From positions 8,197,001-8,261,000 of the forward strand of contig CM034099.1 in NCBI GenBank assembly GCA_019914945.1: 64,000 nucleotides of DNA, given 5' to 3'. This document shows, one piece after another, positions 34,421-47,700 of the stretch. The stretch's first letter is position 1. Each line of letters begins with the position of its first letter. Both the position numbers and the translations under genes were made by a program. The notes under the pieces are model-generated. The model made no database searches. It was not told the origin of the DNA and worked only from the letters and a program-made list of their open reading frames with translations. Source of the DNA: Typha latifolia. Lineage: Eukaryota > Streptophyta > Magnoliopsida > Poales > Typhaceae.

Positions 34421-35525
34421 AGTCATTTTTGGTTCCACTATTGTTCTCCCAAATTTCTGGTAACCGATTGTCTGGCCTCATATTTTATTCAGTACGCATG
34501 ACATTGGAGATTACGACGTACCGTCAAGCAAATATTTAATCAGGGAAAGGCACGACGTATCTATTGTAGGAAATTGGTGCTAGCAATCCTTTAGAGGATC
34601 AATATCATGGTGGAAGTGGGGTAGCATCTCCATTCTCTAATCGCCCTTGTGGATCCCACTCGGATAATTAATAAGGTCACACTTGGCGTCTAAAGCAAAG
34701 CAAGCGAACCAAAAACGACCGGTAGTACCTGTAGCGGCAAAACTTCCGCATTCTTTATGCGTCTCTTCGGAAGAAGTTGGGAGTTTACAAATGGATTTTT
34801 AAGATGCTTCCACGCCACTCAGTTTGTAAAAGACCTCGTGAACTTAACATAGTGTGCAGCTTTTGAATCAATTGATAGGGATCCGGCAACCATAAGTAGC
34901 TAGATAGCCATTGGAGTAGATAACTTTACCCTTCAAGTGTGTTTCATCTAAAGTTAACTCACCAGTTTGAGTAAATATAATTTTACCTCTTCTCTTTTTT
35001 TTTCCTGGCTGAGTCACATTGAACTTCCACTTCGAAATAATATCTCTTCGTTAGAAATAAAATTATTTTTATAATTTACAGTTCACTTAAAAATTTAGGA
35101 GCCATAATTTTAATTTTAATTTTAATTTTGTAAAATTTATCGCTTTCTACTTATATGACAAGCAGTTGTCTTTCCTTTGTGTGCCCGCGAGGCACAATTG
35201 GAGGAGCGTATGGGAATCAATTACGTCCACAGCTAACACATTACTTCACGAAAAAATCCTCAAAATAAACTTTATTTACGACGAGTGCCGTCCCAAATAA
35301 TAGCTCAGAAATTTTATGGCCCCGGCCCCGCCACCACGAAGGACTATCTTGTAAATATATTTTTATGTTGAGATTCTTATATCGTTCAAGTTACTCAACC
35401 CCCTTCCCCTAAACTGATATAACCAAACAACCAGATTCCTCTGGTCATAGAATCGTTTTCCTCCCCTTTCTCTGCCGAAAGAATCGTAATAAATAAGATC
35501 ACCGCATCTCTCGGTCACCACGCCG
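34421..35525. other. Intergenic and promoter region of the gamma-glutamyltransferase gene
   Basis: Mostly AT-rich without open frames. The last 150 bp upstream of the ATG at 35526 is more GC-rich and presumably holds the leader. No clear TATA box was identified. Confidence 0.5.
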
Positions 35526-35650
35526 ATGGCGGCGCACGCCGACCTCGAATCCTCCCTCCTTGGCTACCGTCCGCCGCCGCGTACCTCCCCCTCCACCACC
35601 CGTCGGCTAGCCTACGCCCTCGCCTTCCTACTCCTCTGTATCCATCTCTC

Positions 35651-35691
<41 letters not shown>

Positions 35692-38600
35692 GCTTATCTT
35701 CGAGGCTTTGTCACTAACGCAATGTTTTGCTCTTGATTGGTAGCTTTAGGTCTTCTCGTCGTAGTATTCCACGGCGATCGGGGCGGGGAAGAGCGAGTTC
35801 CTGCCCCAAACCGGAGGTGGGGGGGCACGGCGGGGCCGGACGCAGTGGAGTCGGAGATCGGGGTGGTGGCGGCGGACGACGGCCGGTGCTCGGAGATCGG
35901 GGCGGCGGCGTTGAGGAACGGCGGCCACGCGGTTGACGCGGCGGTGGCGGCAGCGCTGTGCCTCGGTGTCGTCCACCCCGTATCGAGCGGGATCGGCGGG
36001 GGAGCTTTCATGGTCGTCCGATCGGCGGATTCCGGCGACGCCGTGGCGTTCGATTCCAGGGAGACGGCGCCGTCCGCTGCGTCGAAGGTGAGTGAGCAGT
36101 CTTATCACTCTCTCTCTTCCCCCATTCTTTTTCGTTGTTATAATTTTCTATACCGATTTTACCCCTCTCTAGTGGATTTATTAACGAGTTTGTCCGCTAG
36201 GCAGTGGACGGGTGGGACCGTAGGATCCTAGGCCCCGTAGGTTTCTTTCTTTTCTTTTCTTTTCTTTTCTTTTGAAATCCATCGCGTCTTTGTTTTTTAT
36301 TATCGTTGACCCTGTATTTTGTCTTAAATTATTCAAAAACACTATGATATTAGTTTTCTTAACTTTCGATCATCAAATATAGATGAATTAAGATAACAAT
36401 AAGTATAAAATAAAAATAATATCTTGAAATATTATTTTTAGATTAAGTTAAAATTAAATGGAGAAATATATTTTAAAGTCAAACGAGTAGTATTTTTGGT
36501 TTTAATTATTTTATTTCTAAAAATAATATAGTATTATCTATTTTTAACTCTCCAGTATTATTCAATTTTACCCCTCTGTTAGCCTCAGAGAATGGAACAG
36601 GATATCTATAAAGGGCTCCAATATAAATTGGTATCTTGCCACATAGTATATTCTACGCTATTTTAAGAAATGAAAAAGGAAACGAAGTGGACACTTTCAT
36701 GGTGATGCTTAAATGTCAGGTCGCACACAGTTGCAATACGAAATCCCGTCTCGGAGGTCCACTGCACTCACTGTCACGTAGATTTTATAATTTAGTGCAT
36801 AAAATGTGGATACTTAAAAAAATTAGGATTAATAATATTTACACCCTCAAAATTATACTCTGAGTTTTTAGGAGATATACGTAGATTTTTTTAGTTAAAT
36901 TTTATTCTCATATACTTATGCCTAAAATTAGTTTTAATCTTATATACTTTAAAATGTCTTAAATCATACACTTGCGACTAAATTGATACCATTAATTTTA
37001 TGTCTAAATTAACAGGGCGTAAAATGGTCAAAATATTCTATTGATTTGTTAGACAAAATCAACAGAGTTTTAATTTTTTTTTTTTTTACTTGAGCTAACT
37101 CCATCTTCCTTCCTAAATAAAGTTTTTGAGATGGAAAAACTATGGAAGAGGCCGGTGAAAAAGAAAGCAACTGAAAAAAAAAATTAGGTATCTAAAAGAA
37201 ATAAAGGCTTATATAAGAGGAGAAAGACAATTCTATCCATAAAAGAATAGAAAATAAGGAAAATGAGCTCGTCATTTTGTTTTTGAATTATTTGGGCAAG
37301 CCACATTAATTTATACAGAAAATTTAACAGTATCACTTTAGTTGCAAGTATATTGACTGATTTAAAATTTTATATATTTATTTTATGATTTTCTAATTTA
37401 AATTTTTATATATTTAATTTGTGATTTTCTAAAATATGCAGATAAAATAATTTTGAGCATATAAATATATTTAACCATTTTTTTAACAATGTCTCCTATT
37501 TAGATCTAACTAAAATAACTAACAGTTATTCTCATATACTTATGCCTAAAATTAGTTTTAATCTTATGTACTTCAAAATATCTTAAATCTTGTACTTGCG
37601 ACTAAAGTGATACTGCTAATTTTATGTCTAAATTAACAACTAAATGGCCAAAATATCCTGTTGATTTGTTAGACAAAATTGGTAGAGTTTTAATTTATTT
37701 TTTTTACCTGGGCAACTCCATCTTCTTCCCTAAATAAGGTTTTTGAGATGGAAAGACTATAAAAGAGGCAGGTGGAAAAGAAAGCCATGATAAAAAAATT
37801 ATGTATAAAAAAAAAATAAAGGCTTATATAAGAGGATTCTATCCAGAATAGAAAATGAGAAAAATGAGCCCGTCATTTTGTTTTTGAATTATTTAGGCAC
37901 GTCAGAAAATTTAACAGTATGACTTTAGTTGCAAGTATATTAACTGATTTAAAATTTTATATATTTAATTTGAGATTTTCTAAAATATACAGATAAAATA
38001 ATTTTGAGCATATAAATATATTTAACCTTTTTTTAACAATGTCTCCGGCTTAGATCTAACTAAAATAACTAACAACAGTTACGAAATATACTAAATGACT
38101 AGTATACTCTTATAAACATAGCAGCCCCACGTGAGTTACAAGCAAAGATAATATAATAGAAAGTGGCCCCGCGTGAGTCAGAGCCTTGAGGGAAGGGAAT
38201 ATAAAAGTGGCCCCGTTCCTCGGAGCATATCCCGTGGCTCTATATTTGGATATTTATATTTTCTATTTTAAATTAGTTAATAGGTTATCTTAGTGTTATT
38301 ATTTTTTAATAAAATAAATAAGGTTAGAAAACTCCGATTGAGATCTTCAAAATAAGACTAATATTCACTAATTTTAAGAGTAATTTTAAATTACTAATTT
38401 TCTTTAATTAAACATATTAAAATTATATTACATGAAATAAATATCGAAATAAATATTACATGTCATTACTAAAACTATCAAAATTATATTACACAAAATA
38501 AGTAGAAATAATAAATATTTAATAGTATGCTAAGTCATCTCCATAGCCATAATTTTAATAATTTATCGTTCGTCATAAGAAAATTAAGATAGAGAGAGGC

Positions 38601-41600
38601 TCATTTTGAGCTTCAAAAATATACTGATTGAATACTTATATTTGAGGCACATGAATAAAAAAATATAATTATTATTTGATGTATTTTATGTCTGATTTAT
38701 TTCATATGATGTATTTTATGTCTGAGATTTTTAAATATCTAATATATTTTATATTTGATGTATTTTAATATTTACTATTTAAATTTGAAAACAATTTTGA
38801 GTCATTTTTCTAATAATTTTAAGAGATATCAATTTATGTAATTTAAATTTTTTAAAATTTAAATAAATTCAAAAATAATCTAATATTAAACTCATTTTAA
38901 AAGTACGGTACTACTTTTGTTAAAAATAAATTAGTAAAATAAATTATATATTCAATTTAACTAATTAAATTATTTAATAAAAGATACAGATGAAATTAAA
39001 ATTATTAGATTAAATATTTAAATTGACAAGATTAAAATTTTAAAATAATATGTGGTCGGGCTCTAAATTTTTTGGTGGGGCTCAAAAAAAAATTGTGGAG
39101 CCCGTTGGAGATTAGCTCTTTTTTCTGCTGCCAAACCAATTGATCAAAAAGTTTCTAACCATACAAGGACAAATGCTAATGCTGTAGCTTGTTTGGGTGT
39201 TGGTTAATCAGTGTACCATATCAGGATTTTAGTTGACTAGGACTCAATATATTTGATGAATTTGATTTCTATGATCAGATTCGTGTCCATAATTTCTATA
39301 ATCATCTCAGTTGACTTGCAAGTTGCAAAGGGCAAGATTCTTTCCCCATTCTTAATTAAAAAATATCTGCAATTGAATGTTTATTTCATATTGTGCCTTA
39401 ATGATCAGAGTTTGGTTCTGCTACTGAAACAGAATATGTATGAAAACAAACCATCGTCTAAGGAGAAGGGTGCACTTTCAATGGGCATCCCCGGAGAATT
39501 AGCTGGTCTCCATGCAGCTTGGTTGAAGTATGGAAGGCTCCCATGGAAAGATCTCTTCCAGCCATCCATAAAGCTTGCACGAGAGGGATTCTTAGTTGTG
39601 CCTTACCTTGCACAGGCCATCAAGTCAAATGAGCATGACATATTAACTGACCCTGGGTTGCAAAGAGTTTTTGCTCCAAAAGGGAAGCCGCTGGAGACCA
39701 ATGACACTTGCTACAATCCTGCACTTGCTAGCACATTGGAGGTGATATCAATTGAGGGGCCAATGGCATTTTACAATGGCAGCATTGGTGAGAAGTTCAT
39801 CAAGGATGTGACAAGTGCTGGTGGGGTTGCAACAATGGAGGATATGAGAAATTATAAAGTTGAAGTGAAGGAGGCAATGGCAGCAAATGCCATGGGGTTC
39901 ACAATACTCGGAATGCCCCCACCGTCAAGCGGAACAGTAGGAATGTCTCTGGTGGGTTCTGCTTAGCTTAAGACTTCAAGTTTTAGTATTGTGCAGCCTA
40001 AAAATTTTGAGTTGTTCTCTTCTTCTAACTTCCTATTTATATTAGCAAGAACAAAGTAGTCGTGAAATTAAACTTATGACCTAATGTATTTCATATTAGT
40101 CATAGAAGTTTAACCAGAAACTTTATTCTATGTTAGGTTCTGAACATTTTAGGTAGCTACAAGTCATTGGATGCAGTGAAAGGGCTGCTCGGCCTTCACC
40201 GGTATATTGAAGCATTGAAGCACATGTTTGCTTTAAGGATGAATCTCGGCGATCCTGATTTTGTCGACATTAGGGAGAATGTGATCAACATGCTTTCATC
40301 TTCTTTTGCTGAAAATCTTCAGAAAAAGATACTTGACAACACCACATTTGGCCCGAGCTACTATATGGCAAAGTGCGTTTGCTGTATGACTGACTCCTTT
40401 GTTGCTTCTAATTCTTCTACTAACTGTTAATTACTAAATATATTGCACGTTACAATACTATTGTATCTTGCATTACAGATGGAGTCAGCTAAGAGATCAT
40501 GGAACCAGCCATCTTTGTGTTGTGGATGCTGATCGCAACGCTGTGTCTATGACAACCACTGTTAATTGGTACTTTGGAGCTGGTGTACTCTCCCCATCAA
40601 CAGGTATTGTGCTAAATAATGAGATGGATGACTTCTCTACACCAGCAGATGCAACTCCAGATCATCTTCCACCAGCACCGGCAAACTTCATCGAGCCAAA
40701 AAAGAGGCCTTTGTCCTCCATGACACCTATTATTGTTCTCAAGGTATCGCATACTCTCTTGAATGTATGCTTATCATTTCAATGTTCACCATTCTGAGAA
40801 GTCACAAGCTTTGCACACAATACAGAGCAAGCATTAGCTGATTCATCACACCAAGAGGAGTTACTTCTTTTTCCATGTTACAAAATATAACATATTTTCC
40901 AGTTAGTAAACTGCAACTTAATTGACATCTTCCGTGGTGTAGGGAGCAATCTAAATTTGGTAACCATAACCATTTTTACGAAGAGTACAATACTATCAAG
41001 TGTATGTGATCATTGGCAGCTGTTTATGCAGGACAATCAGCTTGCAGGAGTTGTTGGTGGTAGTGGGGGAATGAAGATAATTCCTGCAGTTATTGAAGTT
41101 TTCCTGAACCACTTTATTTTAGGACTGGAACCTCTGGCAGCTATTCAACGACCTAGGGTGTACCACGAGGTAAAATTTTGGTTGCTCAGACCTCTGTCGG
41201 TAAACTATTCCCTAAAACATTTCTCTTAGGACAAATTAATCTCTTTGCCACTCTCTTACCTCACCTAATAAAATTGAAGGACAGAAATTAATGAAATATT
41301 TCTCCATTCTCCTTGCATTTCTATGCACAAAAGTTCAATCTTGTGAGTTAATGATTATTTGGAACTACAGTATTGTTGAATGCAGGATAATCCATGATCA
41401 ATCGTAACTCATTATAAGTAGGCTTTCTGCATTGCATTGGTATTGTGATGAACTGATGATTCACTCAATCCAAGGGACAACTAAAGAACTGGTTTCTTTC
41501 TCCTTTTCCTTTACCTTTGATAAAGAACTAGATTCAAAGACTGATGGCTCAGAAAGGCGATTACGACATCAGAATTAAACATTGAAATTTGTCGTTCATC

Positions 41601-42076
41601 TAACTCATGCCAACATTGCTAAATATGATCAGACATCTGGATTTACTGATATTACTGATCCACATCTAATTGTGTGTCAATTATTAAATTTTTTTCTCCT
41701 ATTCCATTTGAGCCTGATTGGACTTGATCTTACTTAGATATGCCAATTAAATATCTAAGTTTACATGATAACATCTACCATTTTCATGGTGTTGCAGCTG
41801 ATACCAAACGAAGTACTCTACGAGAACTGGACAGCTATAGATGGTGAACAAATCAAGTTCAAGGATGCAGCAAAAGTGTTCCTAGAGGAGAGGGGCCATC
41901 ACCTTCAGAGTGTATCAGGAGGGGCTGTGTGTCAACTAGTTGTGCATAATTTACAAGAGTCAGTTGTAAGTTCAAAAGGAAGTGATAAGATGATGAGAAT
42001 TAACGATGGGGTCTTCTATGGGATGCTCACTGCAGTCAGTGATCCAAGGAAAGATGGAAGTCCTGCAGGATTGTAG
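35526..42076 (+). CDS. GGT4: Gamma-glutamyltransferase, vacuolar GGT4-like, seven exons
   Basis: Splits glutathione and its conjugates by transferring the gamma-glutamyl group. Exons: 35526-35637, 35744-36087, 39433-39951, 40137-40372, 40479-40743, 41032-41169, 41798-42076; all junctions keep frame with GT/AG ends, giving 630 residues. An N-terminal hydrophobic anchor (about residues 28-46) follows a short basic, Pro-rich cytosolic tail, as in the plant vacuolar GGT4 type. Visible motifs are SGIGGGAFMVV and FDSRETAP (substrate-carboxylate Arg), KGALSMGIPGELAGLH, the nucleophile Thr (about 413) in DHGTSHLCVVDADRNAVSMT, the STGIVLNNEMDDFS loop and VVGGSGGMKIIPAV. The family is made as a proenzyme that self-cleaves before that Thr. 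Exons 1-2 are very GC-rich compared with the rest. Intron 2 is 3.3 kb and contains a tandem duplication. The GGT4 assignment rests on the anchor and overall similarity. Confidence 0.93.
35654..35687. repeat. (CT)n microsatellite in GGT intron 1
   Basis: A CT run inside the 106-bp first intron (35638-35743). Length changes here would alter the spacing of a very short intron. Confidence 0.9.
36088..39432 (+). other. GGT intron 2
   Basis: Donor GTGAGTG and acceptor CTGAAACAG. It is AT-rich throughout, with a CTTTT pentanucleotide run near 36244-36272 and the tandem duplication at 36902-38078. No open frame inside it is credible. Confidence 0.9.
36902..38078. repeat. Direct tandem duplication of about 0.6 kb in GGT intron 2
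   Basis: Copy 1 (36902-37525) and copy 2 (37526-38078) both start 'ttattctcatatacttatgc' and end with 'tctaactaaaataactaac'. Copy 2 is about 70 bp shorter, mainly through internal deletions, and has scattered substitutions. It is therefore an older event than the duplication at 52621. Confidence 0.9.
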
Positions 42077-42756
42077 TGTTCAGCTTGTTCATAGGGGAAA
42101 TTCATTTCCCCTAAAAAAGGTGGTAGACTTGAAGAAGCTTTTTATGTTCAGAACATACTACATTCAAGGGGATAAATGTATGATTGGTTGGTAATTAAAA
42201 TTAATCCAGTTAGATAATACTTATCCCTGTACAGAAGTTCTAGTCCTGGATGGACTGGATACTAAGATGTAAATGGTTGATGTGTCATAACAATTTGCCA
42301 GCCTAAGTTATGGATGCCTAAGTGATTGAACTTTTTTATTATCTATGGTCAATAGATGTTGGTAAATAGGCTAATCCCATTTACCTTATTTTAAAATAAC
42401 AGCTAAACATTACAATAATTTTTTTAATTCTAAAATATAAATACTATTCATAAAATATACATCTTATATCACATATTAGTTTAATTATTAATTTATCCTC
42501 GATATATATCCTATCAACCTACTTTATATTAAATCAAAAAATATTCATGATAATTTTACAAAAAATAAAATATTTTTTCCATATTTTCCGTCACGTTATA
42601 TTACATTAAAAGTAATTTTTATATTCCTATTTCAGAATATAAGTGAATATAGAAAAAAAAAATTATTTCTATAATAAAAATCTAATTTTAGTAAAAATAA
42701 AGAAATAGAATACATATTCTAGAATATTGACATTATTAATACGAGCACCGTTTAGT
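42077..42756. other. GGT 3' flank and AT-rich repeat
   Basis: The first roughly 250 bp is probably 3' untranslated sequence. About 42370-42715 is an AT-rich repeat beginning 'taccttattttaaaataaca' that resembles 13190-13565 in reverse. No gene is present. Confidence 0.5.
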
Positions 42757-42765
42757 AATGTTTTA

Positions 42766-42817
42766 GTCCCACATCGACAAGGAGAGAGACTAGTAGAAGA
42801 CTGGAGTGGTTTAAGAG
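42766..42817 (+). promoter_or_regulatory. U2 snRNA promoter, copy 2 (USE and TATA)
   Basis: The same perfect USE GTCCCACATCG (42766-42776) and the TTTAAGAG TATA-like box (42810-42817), at the same spacing as copy 1. The promoter differs from copy 1 at only a few positions. Confidence 0.9.
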
Positions 42818-42842
42818 GAGAGGCAGTGGACCGATAGAAAGC

Positions 42843-43039
42843 ATACCTTTCTCGGCCTTTTGGCTAAGATCAAGTGTAGTATCTGTTCTTATCAGTTTAA
42901 TATCTGATACGTGGGCCATCGGCCCACCACGATATTAAATTAATTTCTTTTGGGGGAGGGCCCACCTCACGGTAGCTTGCTACTGGGGCCCTCGAACGTC
43001 GCCCTTGCGTTGCACTACTGCGCGGGCCTGGCGCACCCC
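42843..43039 (+). ncRNA. U2: U2 spliceosomal snRNA, copy 2
   Basis: Identical to copy 1 through the 5' functional region (ATACCTTTCTCGGCC, the branch-point-recognition sequence, stem II and the Sm-like AATTTCTTTTG). It differs by one extra G after the Sm-like site, a G-to-A in the CTCGAACG loop, a C-to-T in GGGCCTGG, and changes at the 3' end. Downstream CAATACTTAA is shared. The intact promoter and core suggest it is expressed. Confidence 0.95.
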
Positions 43040-43059
43040 TACCAATACTTAATTTTAAA

Positions 43060-44349
43060 AACTTCTTGGAATTCACGAGCCCAATAGCACCTAATTCGAA
43101 TTAATTGGCAGCCGTATTATAATTAAGTCACAATTTACTTGTTAAATTATGGAGTTTTTTTTTGAATAATTGCCACTAATATTTACTATTTTTTCTTGTA
43201 AAAAATAAAATAATTTTTTGTATTATGATATCCTATATTATAGGATATCTTTCTATCTATCACAATTATAATACTTTCAATGGTAATTATGTAAAAATCT
43301 CTAAATTACAATGTCAGTGTAATTTAATCTCAAGTGTCCATTAGTTTTTGAGTAAATATTATTCACAAATACTCCTAAGGTTCGCTGGCATCGCCTTCTC
43401 TTGGCGGCGCCTCTTCTCAGCATCGCCTCCTCTCCTCCTTCGTTAGTAAGTCGGCGCCGCCTTATCCTCCGTCACTAAGTCGGTAGCGACTCCTCCATCA
43501 GCAAGCCTCCTCAAGTCGTCACCACCTCCTTCACCTCCACCTCCATTGGCAAACCTCCACCACTTCCTCCTCTTTCTCCTTAAGCTCTATCGACAAGCTT
43601 CCTCCACTACCTTCTTTGTTGACAAGCCTCCTCCATCACTTGCTCTCTCACCTTATCGTGGTTGACTAGTTTCAAGCTTGAGCTTGACATCGGCTCAGTC
43701 CAACTAGGCTAGTGTATGGCTTGATAACAAGCTTCATTGAAGCTCAAGCTTTGCTCGGGCTAAATCTAGCTTGGCTCAAGTTGAGCTAAGCCGAGTCAGA
43801 TTATCAAAATATGCTCGAAATTAATTTTGAGTTGAGCTGGACCTGAGTTATAGCCGGCTCGTTTACACCCTTGTTCCTGTCCGACCTCTCAAAAATTGCA
43901 TTGCAATAGCATACCCTCAAGTCGTGCCTTTGTAAATCTGCTCTCTCCCAGCAACCCCTAGCATGCCCCTCCGTGGGAAAAATAGTGAGCCAAGGGCAGT
44001 ATTTTAGTTGCTTGGCCCAGCATTTTAACACTGCACTGTAGTCGACCACCGTCGTTAATTGTCCAATTTAATTATCAGAGACCGGTTGATCGCATTATCC
44101 AGCCAATGGAGTCTGAAATTATTATATAAAAAAAATAGCCACCATCAGTCCATCCATTGGCCCTTTGAGCTATATTGCATTGATTACAGTAAATATTATT
44201 CACACAAATACAAATACTCAGTGGTATGTTGGGCTAAGTAACTCCTTAATTGTGACCAGCCCTTAAAATTTATCTACGTATTACATTTATAGTTTTTATG
44301 CCCAAAACGTGAAAATATTAATCAGAGCGATCAATCAATAGTGAGAGAT
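43060..44349. other. Intergenic with low-complexity and hAT-like repeat
   Basis: About 43390-43640 is a C-rich, loosely repetitive tract built on 'cctcctcca' and 'agtcggc' variants. About 43650-43874 has 'gctcaagctt/gagctaagccgag' subterminal-type repeats and ends GGCTCGTTTACACCCTT, the inverted end of the hAT family at 61681; its left end is not resolved. No supported coding sequence. Confidence 0.5.
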
Positions 44350-44727
44350 CTACTCCTCTTCTTCCTCCTCATCCTCCCACAACCCAATCGCTCTAGTGAA
44401 GCAAACCGAGCCGACGACCACCACAACGGCGAACACCGGCGGGATCAAGACATCCACTTGAGACTGGCCGACGACGTTAGCCGGCACGCATATCTTCTCC
44501 CACGGCGGCTCGTCTAACGGCAATGCTACGTAGCCTTCACCGCATGCACCCGTCAACGGCGAGGACGGCGAGACCGCCCACACGAACGCGATCTCCGGCA
44601 CGAAGGCCGCCACCGCCACCGTCACGGTTATGACGGCCGTCCATTGTACGGCGTAGAGGAGCAGCGGGCGGCTGCGGCGGAGATCTTTGTAGAGATTTGT
44701 TAGGGTAGAGAAGAAGGAGAATGGCAT
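44350..44727 (-). CDS. Small membrane protein with two transmembrane segments, function unknown
   Basis: A single-exon 125-residue protein. Hydrophobic segments lie at about residues 25-53 (YAVQWTAVITVTVAVAAFVP and following) and about 92-112 (VLIPPVFAVVVVVGSVCF). Between them is a loop with two cysteines (about 62 and 79), and the protein ends in a run of Glu. The high GC and strong codon bias contrast with the surrounding AT-rich DNA and support a real gene. A TATATATAAC box (minus strand, about 44797-44806) lies roughly 75 bp upstream. I do not recognise a named family; similar small plant membrane proteins are annotated as uncharacterised. Confidence 0.75.
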   Translation of the reverse strand: MPFSFFSTLTNLYKDLRRSRPLLLYAVQWTAVITVTVAVAAFVPEIAFVWAVSPSSPLTGACGEGYVALPLDEPPWEKICVPANVVGQSQVDVLIPPVFAVVVVVGSVCFTRAIGLWEDEEEEEE

Positions 44728-47700
44728 GCCGTTAATCTGAAGTTGAGAAGTTTTGATTTAGGCAAAGGTTCTTCTCATTTGAAGGTTTAAGTATAAGTTA
44801 TATATATGGTGGAGTTTCAAGTTATTTAAGAGGAGTGAGGAAGGTCTCTTTCTTTCTCTTTTTTGGGAAGTAGAGTAGTTGACCAGAGGCACCAGAGGAA
44901 TAGAAAATGTCAACGACTCCTCTCACTGTTTATTTGGTTCAGTTATGGCATGGCGCCATCATTCAAATGGAAGTCATAATCTCATACTTAATGTATTGCT
45001 TACTTTTCTAACGTAAACTAACACTTTTGTTTACTTTTGGTTCTTGCTCTAATTTATGTAATCTTTTTCTTCTTTTTTTCAGTAGCAATGAGACGAAATC
45101 ATCTAGTCTTGTAATAAGGTTGTTAGTTGTACATAAGTTTATTTGTACAAAGGGGAAAAAAACAACTAGTGGTTAAAATGTAAATTAGATTACAGAGATA
45201 GGCTAACCATTTGCACAAGTAATTAATGGTTCAAATTCTTATGAGAATGGATTAAGTTGAGTGTGTTGTTCATTCTAGTTTATTTTTATAGGAGAATTGA
45301 CTCAGATTACTCAGCCTATAGTGTATCGGTTCTTGAATATAAACATTAAAAAGATATGAGTACTGATAATGACTTCCATTTGTGGATCATAAGTAAAGAT
45401 TCACAAATCAAATTTAGATTAATTTGAGCTCCCAGAACCCATACTTAGAGGAGTAGGTTGTGCACAAGAATAGCAACCTAATCCAAATGCATATGGTCAC
45501 AACCAACCAAATTAGATTATATATGGTTGTTAGTCAACTCATGCTGAAGCTAATTGGCTGCGAGGTCTTCTTGATTAGTATTGCTCCTACAACTTATCAG
45601 AAGTTTTCTAGAGTACAAAATTTCAATCTAAATGCAAAAAAATAGAAAATATTCTTATATATACTTCAGATTATTTTAGCCAATTTACAAAATAAATGGC
45701 TTATACAATTGGTTACAATATGTGAGCTACTAATCAACTCTAAGGATCTTCTTCATGACTAAGGAGGTCATGGTTCAACTCTAACTACAAATAATATTTT
45801 AGAGAAACTGAGATTCATTGTAACTTTTGTTTGTTGGTCTCTCTGAACTGTTAACTGCGCTTCAAACATTATATAGTGCCAGTTAGGATCTTCAAACCAG
45901 AAGGCATCTAAGATAACACTAGGAATCGTTCTTAAGGTGCACTTTTTTGTAGTGATTCCTCTGTTGTGGAAGGGTATGAGATGTCTGGACAAGAAGTTGG
46001 TGAAATATAAGCTTGTGACTTCTTTATCAGGTTTTGTTGATAAAGAATAATTTGCAGGCTAGTTATAACCTTAGAGGGTTCCAATGCCATCTTTTGTAGG
46101 CAGGATATATTTAAGACATTTCAAAAGAATGAGAGAATTATTTTACTAGGATAGCTTTTGTTAGCATTCTCATGCGTCAAGCCTTTAAGATAAATATCGG
46201 ATGGTTTTAGTTATGAGGGTCAAACTTGAGAAAATTCTGAAGGAATGACATCTTTTGGGCCATCGATGATTTGAGGGTGGTATTAGGAGATTGAACTTTG
46301 TCTAAGATGTAAGTGATATACGCGGTTGAATGGGCTTTTAGATCTTGAATTTGAATCGAACTTGGTATTTTACCAAGGATTGGGATAGAACAGATCAAAT
46401 ACCAATCAAACTTCCATTGGGCAATTGGTGATTGAGCTGCAATATTGAATCCAAACTTATTTATCAAACATAAAGCTTGTGGGGTGCTGGCTGCTAAAAT
46501 CCTGGTATTAGAGTCTACTTGATCTGGTGTGCTTCGAGAGAATGAAGTAATAGGGAATGCAGTTATTTATAGGAAACTGAATGAGAAGTTCCATCTAACA
46601 TTGTTATTGAAACTAGACCGAATTAGGTGGTCGGACCAGTGAATTGACTACCAAATTGTTTCGGTTTTATTATCGGACAAGATAAGCAAACTGATCCGGT
46701 AACAATCGGCCAATCCGTCCATTTTTTTTGGGGATCCAGCCGGATCTCTTACTTTTGCAAACTTACCTATTATCATTGATATTAGTTAGTCTATTCTTTA
46801 TCCTAAGGATATTTTAGTCTGAAAATGTTTAGTTAATAATACATTTGTCTTTTAAAATTTTGTGACCGTTAATTTACCAAATGGATTTTGTGGTTCTATT
46901 GAATTTCATTTGTCTTGCTAATACTGTATTTATGTATTGAAAATGTTTAGTTAATAAATTCTTGTTGTGTTACTATTCAGGAATTGATCAATATGCTATT
47001 AGTTGTGATATGAAAAGGTACAAGTTTTTAAAATTTGATGCTGTTAAACATAAATACTAGAAGTTAAAAATGGCTAAGTAATAGAAGACGTTGGGGTTAC
47101 ACTCCTTTTATAGATTTTTTTTTTGTTGAAATTATTTAGAACTATCTATATATTATTTAAATATTTTTACTTGTTAGAAAATTAGCAATTTGAACGAATA
47201 AATCACCTTCTGATAACTATGCTCTCTAAAGTTGCTTGTTCAAATTTATTTGGGAATAGTAAGTAGCTGTTTTGTACCTAACCTCTAAATTTTCATTTTC
47301 CCCAAGGAATAGATCATCTAGCAGGTTAGAGCGTTAGAGTTTGCCTTTTTTTTTATTTTTTTTCCTTTTGCCTTAAGACACATTGAACATTTCGGTCATC
47401 TGTTATATATGATATGAGAGAGCAATTGAAAATGTTTATGGTAAATGACCATATACATGAAACACGGCATATACACACACTAGCAAAATGAAAAAGAACC
47501 ACTTACTTCCACCATTTATAGCCACTTCTGATGCCACAGTACAGTTTTTCTCATTGCTCCCCTATGGGGAGCACTACTCAAAGCACTGAAACAATATAGA
47601 CGCCAGGTATACGGAAGCAACAAGAAGCCAATAAGACTCTCTACTATCATGAAGCATATATCATGCTGATGCAAAAACCCAAAATAATGCGCCTACACCA

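Noticed and set aside
45768..46467. Minus-strand frames suggestive of an old element
   Set aside because: No reverse transcriptase, integrase or gag motif could be identified, so no element was called.
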